A stretch of 64,000 nucleotides of DNA from UBA2040 sp041751955 (GTDB lineage Bacteria > Bacteroidota > Bacteroidia > Flavobacteriales_D > Crocinitomicaceae): contig JBGSIB010000010.1 of assembly GCA_041751955.1 (NCBI GenBank), positions 1 through 64,000 of the forward strand, read 5' to 3'. A program made the position numbers and the translations under genes. The notes under the pieces are model-generated. The model was given only the letters and a program-made list of their open reading frames with translations. It was not told the origin of the DNA and searched no databases. Positions 57,009 to 64,000 of the stretch are shown in pieces (positions within the stretch are counted from its first letter, which is position 1; each line of letters starts with the position of its first letter).

Positions 57009-57893
57009 TTACGTGATTTTCCACAGAATGATTTTTCGGTCGTCGGAGCAAGTTGCGAAGCGTTCATTGTCGATTGGACAAATTGAATTGACAGAATGTT
57101 TGTGCCCACCTTGTTTGAGCTCCATTTTTTGTTGAAAATGGAATGTGCTTGCATCCCATAGTTTGATCGATTTGTCTCTACTTGCCGATAGTAAAGAATT
57201 TCCGAAGGGTAAAATGGCTAAATCATATAGGGCAAAATTATGCGCAGGAATTGCTTCCAAAAGCTTTTCTGAGGACCAATCCCATATTTTGAGATGACCA
57301 TCTTTTCCGCCTGAAATTAAAATATTTTTATCTGATTTTGAAAAAACAGAACAATTGGCTCCGAGTTCATGTCCTTTCAATGTTACAATCTCGTTGAATT
57401 GTTGGGTTTCAAAAATTCGAATTTTTTCATCTTGTCCGTGAACGACAAATACTTCTCCATCTTCACGAACATTTATTTTTCGAATTTTTCCACAATTCAA
57501 GGGTAAAAATAAGAGAAGACTTAAGTTCGTTGAATCCCAAGCGGAAAGATTTCCATCTGCATCTGCAACTAGAACGATGTTTTTACTTGGAATGGAAACA
57601 ATGGAAAATATAGCAGACCGATGTTGCTGAAAAAATTTGATTTCTTTTTTCTCCGCTAAATCTATTACATGAATATCTCCAGACGAAAGACCGAACCACA
57701 AATGACTATCTGTGACCGCTACAGAATAGGGTGGAGTGGTGCATTTTATTGCGAAGGAATCTTGTTGCAAAGTATCCAAATTCCATCGAGCTATATATCC
57801 ATCCGCACTTGCAGAAAAAATAGCATTTTCAAATTTCGCCAGATCGTATATGGCTCCGGAATGTCCTGTTATTTCACCTTCCTTGGCAATCAC
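57009..57893 (-). CDS. WD40-repeat protein
   Basis: The product has 294 residues and no signal peptide; about seven WD40 blades, e.g. GHSGAIYDLAKFENAIFSAS, SADGYIARWNLDT, HRSAIFSIVSIPSKNIV, GHELGANCSVFSKSDKN, GGKDGHLKIWDWSS, SRDKSIKLWDAST and CSDDRKIILWKIT. It is a cytoplasmic propeller scaffold. Start GTG (57893) shares one base with the stop of the ComA-type gene, so it is translationally coupled. Partners are unknown, but the TPR gene two upstream is another scaffold. Confidence 0.88.
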   Translation of the reverse strand: MIAKEGEITGHSGAIYDLAKFENAIFSASADGYIARWNLDTLQQDSFAIKCTTPPYSVAVTDSHLWFGLSSGDIHVIDLAEKKEIKFFQQHRSAIFSIVSIPSKNIVLVADADGNLSAWDSTNLSLLLFLPLNCGKIRKINVREDGEVFVVHGQDEKIRIFETQQFNEIVTLKGHELGANCSVFSKSDKNILISGGKDGHLKIWDWSSEKLLEAIPAHNFALYDLAILPFGNSLLSASRDKSIKLWDASTFHFQQKMELKQGGHKHSVNSICPIDNERFATCSDDRKIILWKIT

Positions 57894-58735
57894 TATTCTT
57901 CGGATTCTTCTAATTCTTCCTCTTCTTCGTCGTTAACTTGTTTCAAGCGCTCGGCGTAGTCAGCAGGTAAATTTTCAAAGAAAGTATCACCTCTAAGACC
58001 CAATCGTAAACATTCTAAAGGAATCATTTCGTGTGGTGCAATGTTGCCTAAATTGACATTGGCACCAAACAATTTGATGAACCAAACTTGTTGGTTTTTG
58101 ATAGGTGCTTCCCACATGATATCGTTGGGATTTATTTTCGCTATAATCTTGTTAATCAAGAAGGTGTGTGCGTTTCCATTGGGTCTAAAAACCCCAACAT
58201 TACCTGATTCACGACCTTCAGCAATGACCTTCCAAGACCCAGCTTCCAACTCTGTGCTCATCATTTTGATCCATTTTGCAGGAGAAATGATAATCCCAGA
58301 ATCTTTGGAACCTACTTCGGAAAGAACGGTGCGATCTTTTGACATTTTCTGAATCAATTCACATTTTTCATCGTGATTGATAATGATAGAACCGTCTGAA
58401 ATTTCAGCAAGGTCTAATTTATATTTGTCAATGAAACGGATGTAATCTTCATACATACCTCTTGCATAGAAAATTTCGAAAAGTGTACCTCCGAAGTACG
58501 GACGAATGTTGGCCTCACGATACAATTTAATCTTTTCTTCCAAGTTTTGCGTCACGATAGACGTACCAAAACCAAATTTCACCACGTCTGTCAAATGTCC
58601 CGATGATTCAATGAAATTTTCGGTTTCTCTGAGGCTCAAGCCTTTGTCCATCATCATGGTAATTCCCGCGTTGCGAGGTTTCGCCTCACGTTTAGGCATA
58701 AAAGGTAATTCGAAATTCATATTGTTTTTATTCAT
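57893..58735 (-). CDS. Phosphosulfolactate synthase (ComA family)
   Basis: The product has about 280 residues. Family landmarks: KPRNAGITMMMDKGLSLRET, DVVKFGFGTSIVTQNLEEKI, YFGGTLFEIFYARG, EISDGSIIINHDEK and KVIAEGRESGNVGVFRPNG. In methanogens ComA joins phosphoenolpyruvate and sulfite to start coenzyme M synthesis; in bacteria it leads to sulfolactate or related sulfonates, including sulfonolipid-type precursors in some Bacteroidota by inference. The start may be ATG 58735, overlapping the TPR gene's end, or 58720 (NFELPFMPKR), which fits homologues equally well. Confidence 0.85.
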   Translation of the reverse strand: MNKNNMNFELPFMPKREAKPRNAGITMMMDKGLSLRETENFIESSGHLTDVVKFGFGTSIVTQNLEEKIKLYREANIRPYFGGTLFEIFYARGMYEDYIRFIDKYKLDLAEISDGSIIINHDEKCELIQKMSKDRTVLSEVGSKDSGIIISPAKWIKMMSTELEAGSWKVIAEGRESGNVGVFRPNGNAHTFLINKIIAKINPNDIMWEAPIKNQQVWFIKLFGANVNLGNIAPHEMIPLECLRLGLRGDTFFENLPADYAERLKQVNDEEEEELEESEE

Positions 58736-60131
58736 CAAATAAGTCTGTAAATGCGTTAACTGTTTTTAGTTCTTCGTTTATATCAAAAATTTCTTTCGCT
58801 GTCACGGAATCTTCTTGGAAATAATTACGGAAACCATAAACGGCTTCTGTCTTTTTTCCTAATACCCACAATGCGTTCAAAGTCACGATGGTTAAATATC
58901 TGTTGTCGCCATATTTTTCTTTAAAATTAGCCAAAACATCCAAAACAACTTTTGGTTTGTTTTCCAACATCATGTCTATATAATTGGTCAAAGTCTCTTC
59001 ATCGCTGCCATCCAACGATAATGCTTTTTCGTAATTTTCTTCCGCTACTTCAAAATCTTCCAATTTTTCATAAGCTCCTGCCAAAACATGATAGATACTG
59101 GCATTGTCTGGGTCCAATTCCAAAGCTTTTAAAATAAAAGTCAAGGCTTCAAGTGTTTTTCCTTCCAAATCATGAACGATTCCCATGCCCAACCATGCAT
59201 CTGGTAACATTGGCGCCATTTCCATGGAACGTTGGTAATGCATTTTTGCTAAAGGTAATTCCTCCAATTGTTCGTAAGCTTCTCCAATATAGCATAAGGC
59301 AACAGGATCGTCTCCATCAATACGCATGCATTCTTCGAAGCTTTCAACGGCTAATTTGTATTTTTCCATGGATAAATACGCGTTGCCTAGATTGAAATGC
59401 GCGGGGCCAAATTCTGCATTGATAATCAAACAATAATCATAAGCCCAAACCGCTTTGTCAAAATTTTCAACCTTGGAATAAGCGTTTCCTAAATTATACC
59501 AAGATGTATATGAATAGGGATTTTCCTCAATGAAATCGGAGTAACTTTTGATGGCATTTTTATTGTCGTTGAGTTGGTCGTAACAATAAGCCAATTCGTA
59601 AATTGCTCCCTCATTAGCTGGATTATGGGTCATGGCACGTTTCAAAACTTCAACAGCGGCTTTGTAATTGCCGTCATTTTCATGTTCCATAGCCAAGTCC
59701 AAGAATATTTCGTCCTTGTCTTCGGATTCTGCTTTCGATAAGGCAGCTTCAAAAAAGTTGATGGCACGCTTACTATCTTTCAATTGCGAAAAGATGGATG
59801 CTTTGGTCAATAACCATTCACAATCATTTCCTAAAATCTTCTCGATTTGTGTTAATAAGTTTAGTGCTTCTTTCAGTTTTCCGGTCGCCGAAAGAGCCTG
59901 AGCCATTCTCAATTGGAAAATTGGTTCGAAAGAAAATAGGGATAGCGCATATTCTGCACAGGAAATGGCTTTGTTATATTGGCCGCTAATCAAGAAATGA
60001 TCTACCATTGCTTCAAAACGATCCGCATCTAAATAAGTCATATCACCTCCTTTGAGGTATTTTTCAAAGTTCTCTAAGTCCTTGCTTAAATCGCCTTCGA
60101 AATATTCTTCTTCTTCTTCATCGTCAAACAT
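58728..60131 (-). CDS. Tetratricopeptide-repeat protein
   Basis: The product has 467 residues, acidic at both ends, made of about eleven TPRs from residue 30 to 400; examples are FISGQYNKAISCAEYALS-like, YDQLNDNKNAIKSYSDFIEE, WAYDYCLIINAEFGPAHFNL, LAKMHYQRSMEMAPMLPDAW and AGAYEKLEDFEVAEENYEKA. There is no signal peptide or enzyme domain. It is a cytoplasmic scaffold and first gene of the operon with the ComA-type synthase and the WD40 protein. Confidence 0.9.
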   Translation of the reverse strand: MFDDEEEEEYFEGDLSKDLENFEKYLKGGDMTYLDADRFEAMVDHFLISGQYNKAISCAEYALSLFSFEPIFQLRMAQALSATGKLKEALNLLTQIEKILGNDCEWLLTKASIFSQLKDSKRAINFFEAALSKAESEDKDEIFLDLAMEHENDGNYKAAVEVLKRAMTHNPANEGAIYELAYCYDQLNDNKNAIKSYSDFIEENPYSYTSWYNLGNAYSKVENFDKAVWAYDYCLIINAEFGPAHFNLGNAYLSMEKYKLAVESFEECMRIDGDDPVALCYIGEAYEQLEELPLAKMHYQRSMEMAPMLPDAWLGMGIVHDLEGKTLEALTFILKALELDPDNASIYHVLAGAYEKLEDFEVAEENYEKALSLDGSDEETLTNYIDMMLENKPKVVLDVLANFKEKYGDNRYLTIVTLNALWVLGKKTEAVYGFRNYFQEDSVTAKEIFDINEELKTVNAFTDLFDE

Positions 60132-60227
60132 AAACGTTCTCTTTGAATTTGAATTTACGCAAATTCCGTGCTTAATTCATACTGTGTTGGCAAAAGATTA
60201 TCAACAGCCTAATGAATATAAAACGTA

Positions 60228-60260
60228 AAAAGTGCCCGTTTCATTGGAAACGAACACTTT
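60228..60260 (-). terminator. Terminator of typA
   Basis: On the minus strand AAAGTGTTCGTTTCC pairs with GGAAACGGGCACTTT-type arm (60228-60242 and 60247-60260, minor mismatch) and is followed by a T-run. It lies 16 bases past the typA stop codon. Confidence 0.7.
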
Positions 60261-60275
60261 ATTATTCTTAAAATA

Positions 60276-62072
60276 TTATTTTCCAGATCTTTTTCTATCG
60301 TGTTCTTTCAAAAGAATTTTACGAATTCTAAGATTTCCAGGAGTAACTTCTACATACTCGTCGCCTTGAATGTATTCCAAACATTCTTCCAAAGAAAATT
60401 GCTTCGGTGGTGCTAAACGAACTTTGTCGTCGGCTCCAGATGAACGCATGTTGGACATTTTCTTCATCTTCGTAACGTTGATATTCAAATCTCCTGCTCT
60501 TGAATTTTCTCCAATAACTTGCCCTTCGTATATATCTTCGTTTGGTCCGATAAAGAATTTCCCTCTTTCTTGTAAGTTGTTCAAAGAGAAAGGGATAGAC
60601 TTACCAAGTTCCATGGAAATTAATGATCCATTTTGACGTCCTGGAATATCTCCTTTGTAAGGTTGGTATTCCAAGAAACGGTGTGTCATAATAGCTTCAC
60701 CAGCAGTTTGTGTTAACAAATAGTTACGCAAACCGATAATCCCACGAGAAGGAATTTGGAATTGAATGATCATACGAGCACCTTTTGGTTCCATATTGGT
60801 CATTTCACCTTTTCTTTTCGTAACTGCTTCAACGGCTGTTCCTGAATGTTCTTCCGGTAAATCGATCGTCAATTCTTCAACTGGTTCACATTTAACGCCA
60901 TCAATTTCTCTGATAATTACTTGTGGTTGACCCACTTGCAATTCATATCCTTCACGACGCATCGTTTCAATCAAAACCGACAAGTGCAATACACCACGTC
61001 CAGCGACCAACCATTTATCAGCTTTGTCTGTTGCTGTTACGCGCATCGCTAAGTTTTTCTCCAACTCTTTGTCCAATCGCTCAGAAATGTGTCGAGAAGT
61101 AACTTTTTTTCCTTCTTTACCGAAGAAAGGGCTGTCGTTGATAGAGAACAACATATTCATTGTTGGCTCATCAATATTGATAGAAGCCAATGGCTCCGGA
61201 TTTTCAGCGTCGCAAATAACATCACCGATTTCAAATCCTTCAATTCCCGTAACTGCACAAATATCTCCAGCTTGAACTGTTTCTACTTTGATACGCTCAA
61301 TGCCTTCAAAAACAAACAAATCTTTGATTCTATGTTTTTCTTGCGTTCCATCTCTTTTTCCGAGAATGATAGGCATATTTTCTTTCAGAATCCCTCTATT
61401 CAAACGACCAATAGCGATACGTCCAACATAGGTTGAGAAATCTAAAGAAGTGATCAACATTTGTGTATTTCCTTCTGGAATTGGTTTCGGTGGGAAATAG
61501 TTCAAGATCTCGTCCAGTAATGGCGTGATGCTGTTGGTTGGTTGTTTCCAATCCGTTGACATCCAACCATTTTTAGCAGAACCATAAATCGTTGCGAAAT
61601 CCAATTGTTCGTCGTTGGCATCCAATTCAAACATCAAATCGAATACTTTTTCATGAACTTCTTCCGGTGTACAGTTTTCTTTGTCTACTTTATTGATGAC
61701 CAATAATGGTTTCAAACCTAAAGCCAAAGCTTTACCCAAAACAAAACGCGTTTGTGGCATTGGACCTTCAAAGGCATCTACCAACAAACAAACACCATCA
61801 GCCATGTTCAAAACACGCTCTACCTCACCACCAAAATCGGCGTGACCCGGTGTGTCAATGATGTTAATTTTAGTTCCTTTATATACAACGGAAACGTTTT
61901 TAGATACGATGGTTATACCACGCTCGCGCTCTAAATCGTTGTTGTCCATGATCAAATCTCCTTTAGGACGTTCTCTTTCATTTTCAACGTTTCCTGCTTC
62001 AATCATTCTGTCCACCAAAGTTGTTTTACCGTGATCGACGTGTGCAATAATTGCGATGTTTCTAATTTCCAT
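60276..62072 (-). CDS. typA: Translational GTPase TypA/BipA
   Basis: The product has 598 residues. G1 AHVDHGKTTLVDRM near 10, G2/switch RERGITIVSK near 50, G3 DTPGHADFGGEVERV near 73, G4 NKVDKE near 127; EF-G-like beta and alpha/beta domains follow, then the TypA-specific C-terminal region (NENSRAGDLNINVTKMKKMS; PKQFSLEECLEYIQGDEY). It binds the ribosome and assists assembly and stress translation. The neighbouring helicase gene lies 22 bp upstream in the same direction. Confidence 0.97.
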   Translation of the reverse strand: MEIRNIAIIAHVDHGKTTLVDRMIEAGNVENERERPKGDLIMDNNDLERERGITIVSKNVSVVYKGTKINIIDTPGHADFGGEVERVLNMADGVCLLVDAFEGPMPQTRFVLGKALALGLKPLLVINKVDKENCTPEEVHEKVFDLMFELDANDEQLDFATIYGSAKNGWMSTDWKQPTNSITPLLDEILNYFPPKPIPEGNTQMLITSLDFSTYVGRIAIGRLNRGILKENMPIILGKRDGTQEKHRIKDLFVFEGIERIKVETVQAGDICAVTGIEGFEIGDVICDAENPEPLASINIDEPTMNMLFSINDSPFFGKEGKKVTSRHISERLDKELEKNLAMRVTATDKADKWLVAGRGVLHLSVLIETMRREGYELQVGQPQVIIREIDGVKCEPVEELTIDLPEEHSGTAVEAVTKRKGEMTNMEPKGARMIIQFQIPSRGIIGLRNYLLTQTAGEAIMTHRFLEYQPYKGDIPGRQNGSLISMELGKSIPFSLNNLQERGKFFIGPNEDIYEGQVIGENSRAGDLNINVTKMKKMSNMRSSGADDKVRLAPPKQFSLEECLEYIQGDEYVEVTPGNLRIRKILLKEHDRKRSGK

Positions 62073-62094
62073 TAACTGTTATGCTATAGATATA

Positions 62095-64000
62095 TTAATT
62101 TCTTCTTCTTTTACTTCCGAATTCGCGTTTTTCACCAAATTCTCTTTTGGGAGCTTCAGAAGGTCCTTCAGATTTCCCTTTGAAACCAGTGCTTCTGCGT
62201 TCGCCAGTTCCTTCTGATTTTCCTTTGTAGCCACCACGGTCGCTACCAAAACCTTCAGATTTCCCTTTGAATCCACCACCACTTTTTCGGTCACGATCTC
62301 CACCAAAAGTTCCTCTTCGTGGAGCACCACTTTTGAAACTACTGCCTCCGGCACGTCCGCCTGTGCGACCACCACGGACACCGCCGCCTCCGCCACCACT
62401 TTTGGTAACTTCAACGTTCATTTGTGTTCCTTCGAACTCAGCACCGTTTACTTTATCCAAAATTGATTTTACATTTTCGTCGTCTGCCTCAAAGAATGAG
62501 AAAGAAGGAGTAATATCAATTCGGCCAATACTGTCGCTTTTCAAACCTGTAGCGTCGCAAATCGTTCTCAACAAACCTCCAGGATTCAATCCATCGCGTT
62601 TACCAATGCTAACGAAGAATCGCGTTTTGCCAACTTCTTGACGATCACGTCCGCCTTTGCGTTCACCTCTTTCACCTCTTTCGCCTCGATCTCTACGGCC
62701 AAATTCTTCATCTCTACCATTGTCATGACGAGAAGAAACAGTTGTATTTAAATCGCCTGCTTTTCTGTAATAATCAAAGAAACGGTTGAATTCAGTTGAA
62801 ACGAATTTCTTGATCAACTCTTCTTTGGATAAGTCCTCGAATACTGCATTGATTTGTGGTAAAAATGCTGCGATATCTTTTTCGTTGACTTCTGTATTCA
62901 ATACTTTGTCCATCAACTTGGTCAATTGTATCGCAACGATATCATCTGGGTTTGGAATTTCACCTTTTGTGAACTCCATACGCATTTGTTTCTCAATCAT
63001 TTTAATTTTCCCGTTTTCACGACGGTTGATTAAAACCATGGATTGACCTTTTTTACCAGCACGAGCCGTACGGCCACTTCTGTGCGTGTAATTTTCGATA
63101 TCATCAGGAAGATTGTAGTTGATGACGTGTGTAATATCATCTATATCCAACCCACGCGCTGCAACGTCAGTTGCTACCAAAATCTGTAAATCTTTGTTGC
63201 GGAAACGTTCCATAACGCGGTCTCTTTGCGCTTGAGATAACTCTCCGTGCAAAGGTTCTGCATTGTATCCTTCACGACCTAATTTTTCAGCAACGCTGGC
63301 AGTTTCGTGACGTGTACGACAAAAAATCAATCCATAAATATTCGGATTGGCGTCAATTAAGCGTTTTACCGCACTGAAACGATCGCGCTCATTCACACTG
63401 TAATAGATGTGATCAATATTTTCGTTGGTTTGATTCTTGTGTCCGATAGAAACCTCTAAAGGATCATTTTGATAATTTTGAGAGATACGCGCTACCTCTT
63501 TTGGCATCGTCGCAGAAAACAACCAAACATTTTTAGTTGGAGGCGTTTGCTCCAATATCAAGTCGATATCTTCTTTGAAACCCATGTTCAACATTTCATC
63601 AGCTTCGTCGAGTATGACATAGTCGATATGTTGCAATTGGATTGCGTTTCTTTTTACCAAATCCATCAAACGTCCCGGAGTTGCCACGATTACGTGTGCT
63701 CCGCGTTTGATGTCTGTAATTTGCTTACGAATGTCTGTTCCACCGTATACAGCCACTGTTCGCAAGTCTAAAAATTTAGAATACGATTCAATGTCTTTTG
63801 AAATTTGCAAGCAAAGTTCTCTGGTTGGACAGATGACCAACCCTTGCGGACGGTTTTCATCTAAGTTTATGTTGTTAATCAATGGAAGGCCAAACGCTGC
63901 TGTTTTTCCGGTTCCTGTTTGGGCCAATCCAACGAAGTCGCTATGTATTCCCAACAAATGGGGGATAGCTTGTTCTTGTATGGGAGTAGGTGTCGAAAAA
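62095..64000 (-). CDS. DEAD-box RNA helicase with DbpA-like RNA-binding domain (5' end outside window)
   Basis: The reading frame is open to the window edge and begins in the Q motif (STPTPIQEQAIPHLLG), so a few dozen residues are missing. Motifs: I AQTGTGKTAAFGLP, Ia CPTRELCLQ, II VILDEADEMLNMGF, III FSATMP, V VATDVAARGLDID and VI HRSGRTARAGKKG. An arginine/glycine-rich linker, a DbpA-type RRM (FFVSIGKRDGLNPGGLLRTI) and a Gly/Arg-rich tail with three KGKSEG units follow. Such helicases act in ribosome assembly and cold adaptation (CsdA/DbpA group). The stop is 22 bp before typA. Confidence 0.95.
   Translation of the reverse strand, partial: FSTPTPIQEQAIPHLLGIHSDFVGLAQTGTGKTAAFGLPLINNINLDENRPQGLVICPTRELCLQISKDIESYSKFLDLRTVAVYGGTDIRKQITDIKRGAHVIVATPGRLMDLVKRNAIQLQHIDYVILDEADEMLNMGFKEDIDLILEQTPPTKNVWLFSATMPKEVARISQNYQNDPLEVSIGHKNQTNENIDHIYYSVNERDRFSAVKRLIDANPNIYGLIFCRTRHETASVAEKLGREGYNAEPLHGELSQAQRDRVMERFRNKDLQILVATDVAARGLDIDDITHVINYNLPDDIENYTHRSGRTARAGKKGQSMVLINRRENGKIKMIEKQMRMEFTKGEIPNPDDIVAIQLTKLMDKVLNTEVNEKDIAAFLPQINAVFEDLSKEELIKKFVSTEFNRFFDYYRKAGDLNTTVSSRHDNGRDEEFGRRDRGERGERGERKGGRDRQEVGKTRFFVSIGKRDGLNPGGLLRTICDATGLKSDSIGRIDITPSFSFFEADDENVKSILDKVNGAEFEGTQMNVEVTKSGGGGGGVRGGRTGGRAGGSSFKSGAPRRGTFGGDRDRKSGGGFKGKSEGFGSDRGGYKGKSEGTGERRSTGFKGKSEGPSEAPKREFGEKREFGSKRRRN

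Noticed and set aside
62079..62414. Minus-strand open frame of 111 codons over the helicase tail
   Set aside because: It is a shadow of the Gly/Arg-rich repeats read in another frame; composition is biased (Val, Ala, Lys) and it has no start context.
62267..62641. Plus-strand proline-rich open frame opposite the helicase
   Set aside because: Antisense of Gly-rich codons gives proline-rich frames; no promoter or homologue-like feature.

Overview
The window is a chromosomal segment of a Bacteroidota bacterium, most likely of the order Flavobacteriales; a Crocinitomicaceae/Fluviicola-like affiliation is an inference. It is AT-rich, SD-type ribosome sites are scarce, and many genes follow the Bacteroidota promoter form TTG-N19-21-TAnnTTTG. 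The gene content fits: a type IX secretion sorting tail (18956-19891), a PorE-like OmpA protein (7537-9606), GldN-like and GldM-like proteins, GIN-domain, DUF4293, TfoX-N and GxxExxY proteins, a phosphosulfolactate synthase and many small lipoproteins. No prophage, classical insertion sequence or CRISPR array was found.

Layout. 1-4520: GIN-domain protein, membrane-anchored AraC regulator, and a Trk/Ktr potassium system whose trkA is frameshifted. 4843-9606: lon and the PorE-like protein. 9628-13098: small secreted or membrane proteins, GNAT acetyltransferase, TfoX-N protein, GH25 lysozyme and rplS. 13264-16325: a tight operon of a TPR lipoprotein, a retropepsin-like RimB-type protein, a divergent RimK ATP-grasp ligase and an aspartoacylase-like zinc hydrolase. 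16433-20990: panB, a pseudouridine synthase, lgt, a T9SS cargo protein and trhO. 21295-24861: a Gre-like protein, coiled-coil proteins and an ECF sigma factor coupled to a TM/beta-barrel protein. 25033-31973: a PAS sensor, a GldN-like protein, and lipoprotein, propeller, mini-cytochrome and barrel proteins. 32029-37240: ABC-F ATPase, DUF4293, a GxxExxY gene bracketed by inverted repeats, and a large membrane protein. 37227-43339: aroC, phosphohexomutase, peroxiredoxin and a VWA/AAA+ pair. 43545-52316: tatA, nitroreductase, barrel protein, DUF985 cupin, BNR protein, M61 peptidase, transglutaminase-like protein and aroK. 52477-52790: tRNA-Lys(TTT) flanked by tRNA-like fragments. 52957-64000: TonB-like protein, a GldM-like reading frame split by an amber codon, mscS, YdcF, rhodanese, a WD40/ComA/TPR operon, typA and a DEAD-box helicase running off the window.

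Most genes are housekeeping or envelope functions. The most unusual items are: (i) the GxxExxY gene enclosed by 29-bp inverted repeats made of CACGAATG words; (ii) a family of hairpins with one conserved 12-nt loop (GAGCGAAGTCGA) on changing but complementary arms, twice built into tandem arrays; (iii) the RimK homologue that has lost several usual active-site motifs inside a complete peptide-tagging-type operon; (iv) tRNA-Lys fragments around the intact tRNA, each interrupted by a palindromic repeat; (v) the sigma factor/barrel pair opposite a G10 tract; (vi) two broken reading frames (trkA and the GldM-like gene).

All calls come from reading the sequence. Family names rest on motif recognition and remembered family features, not on a database search.
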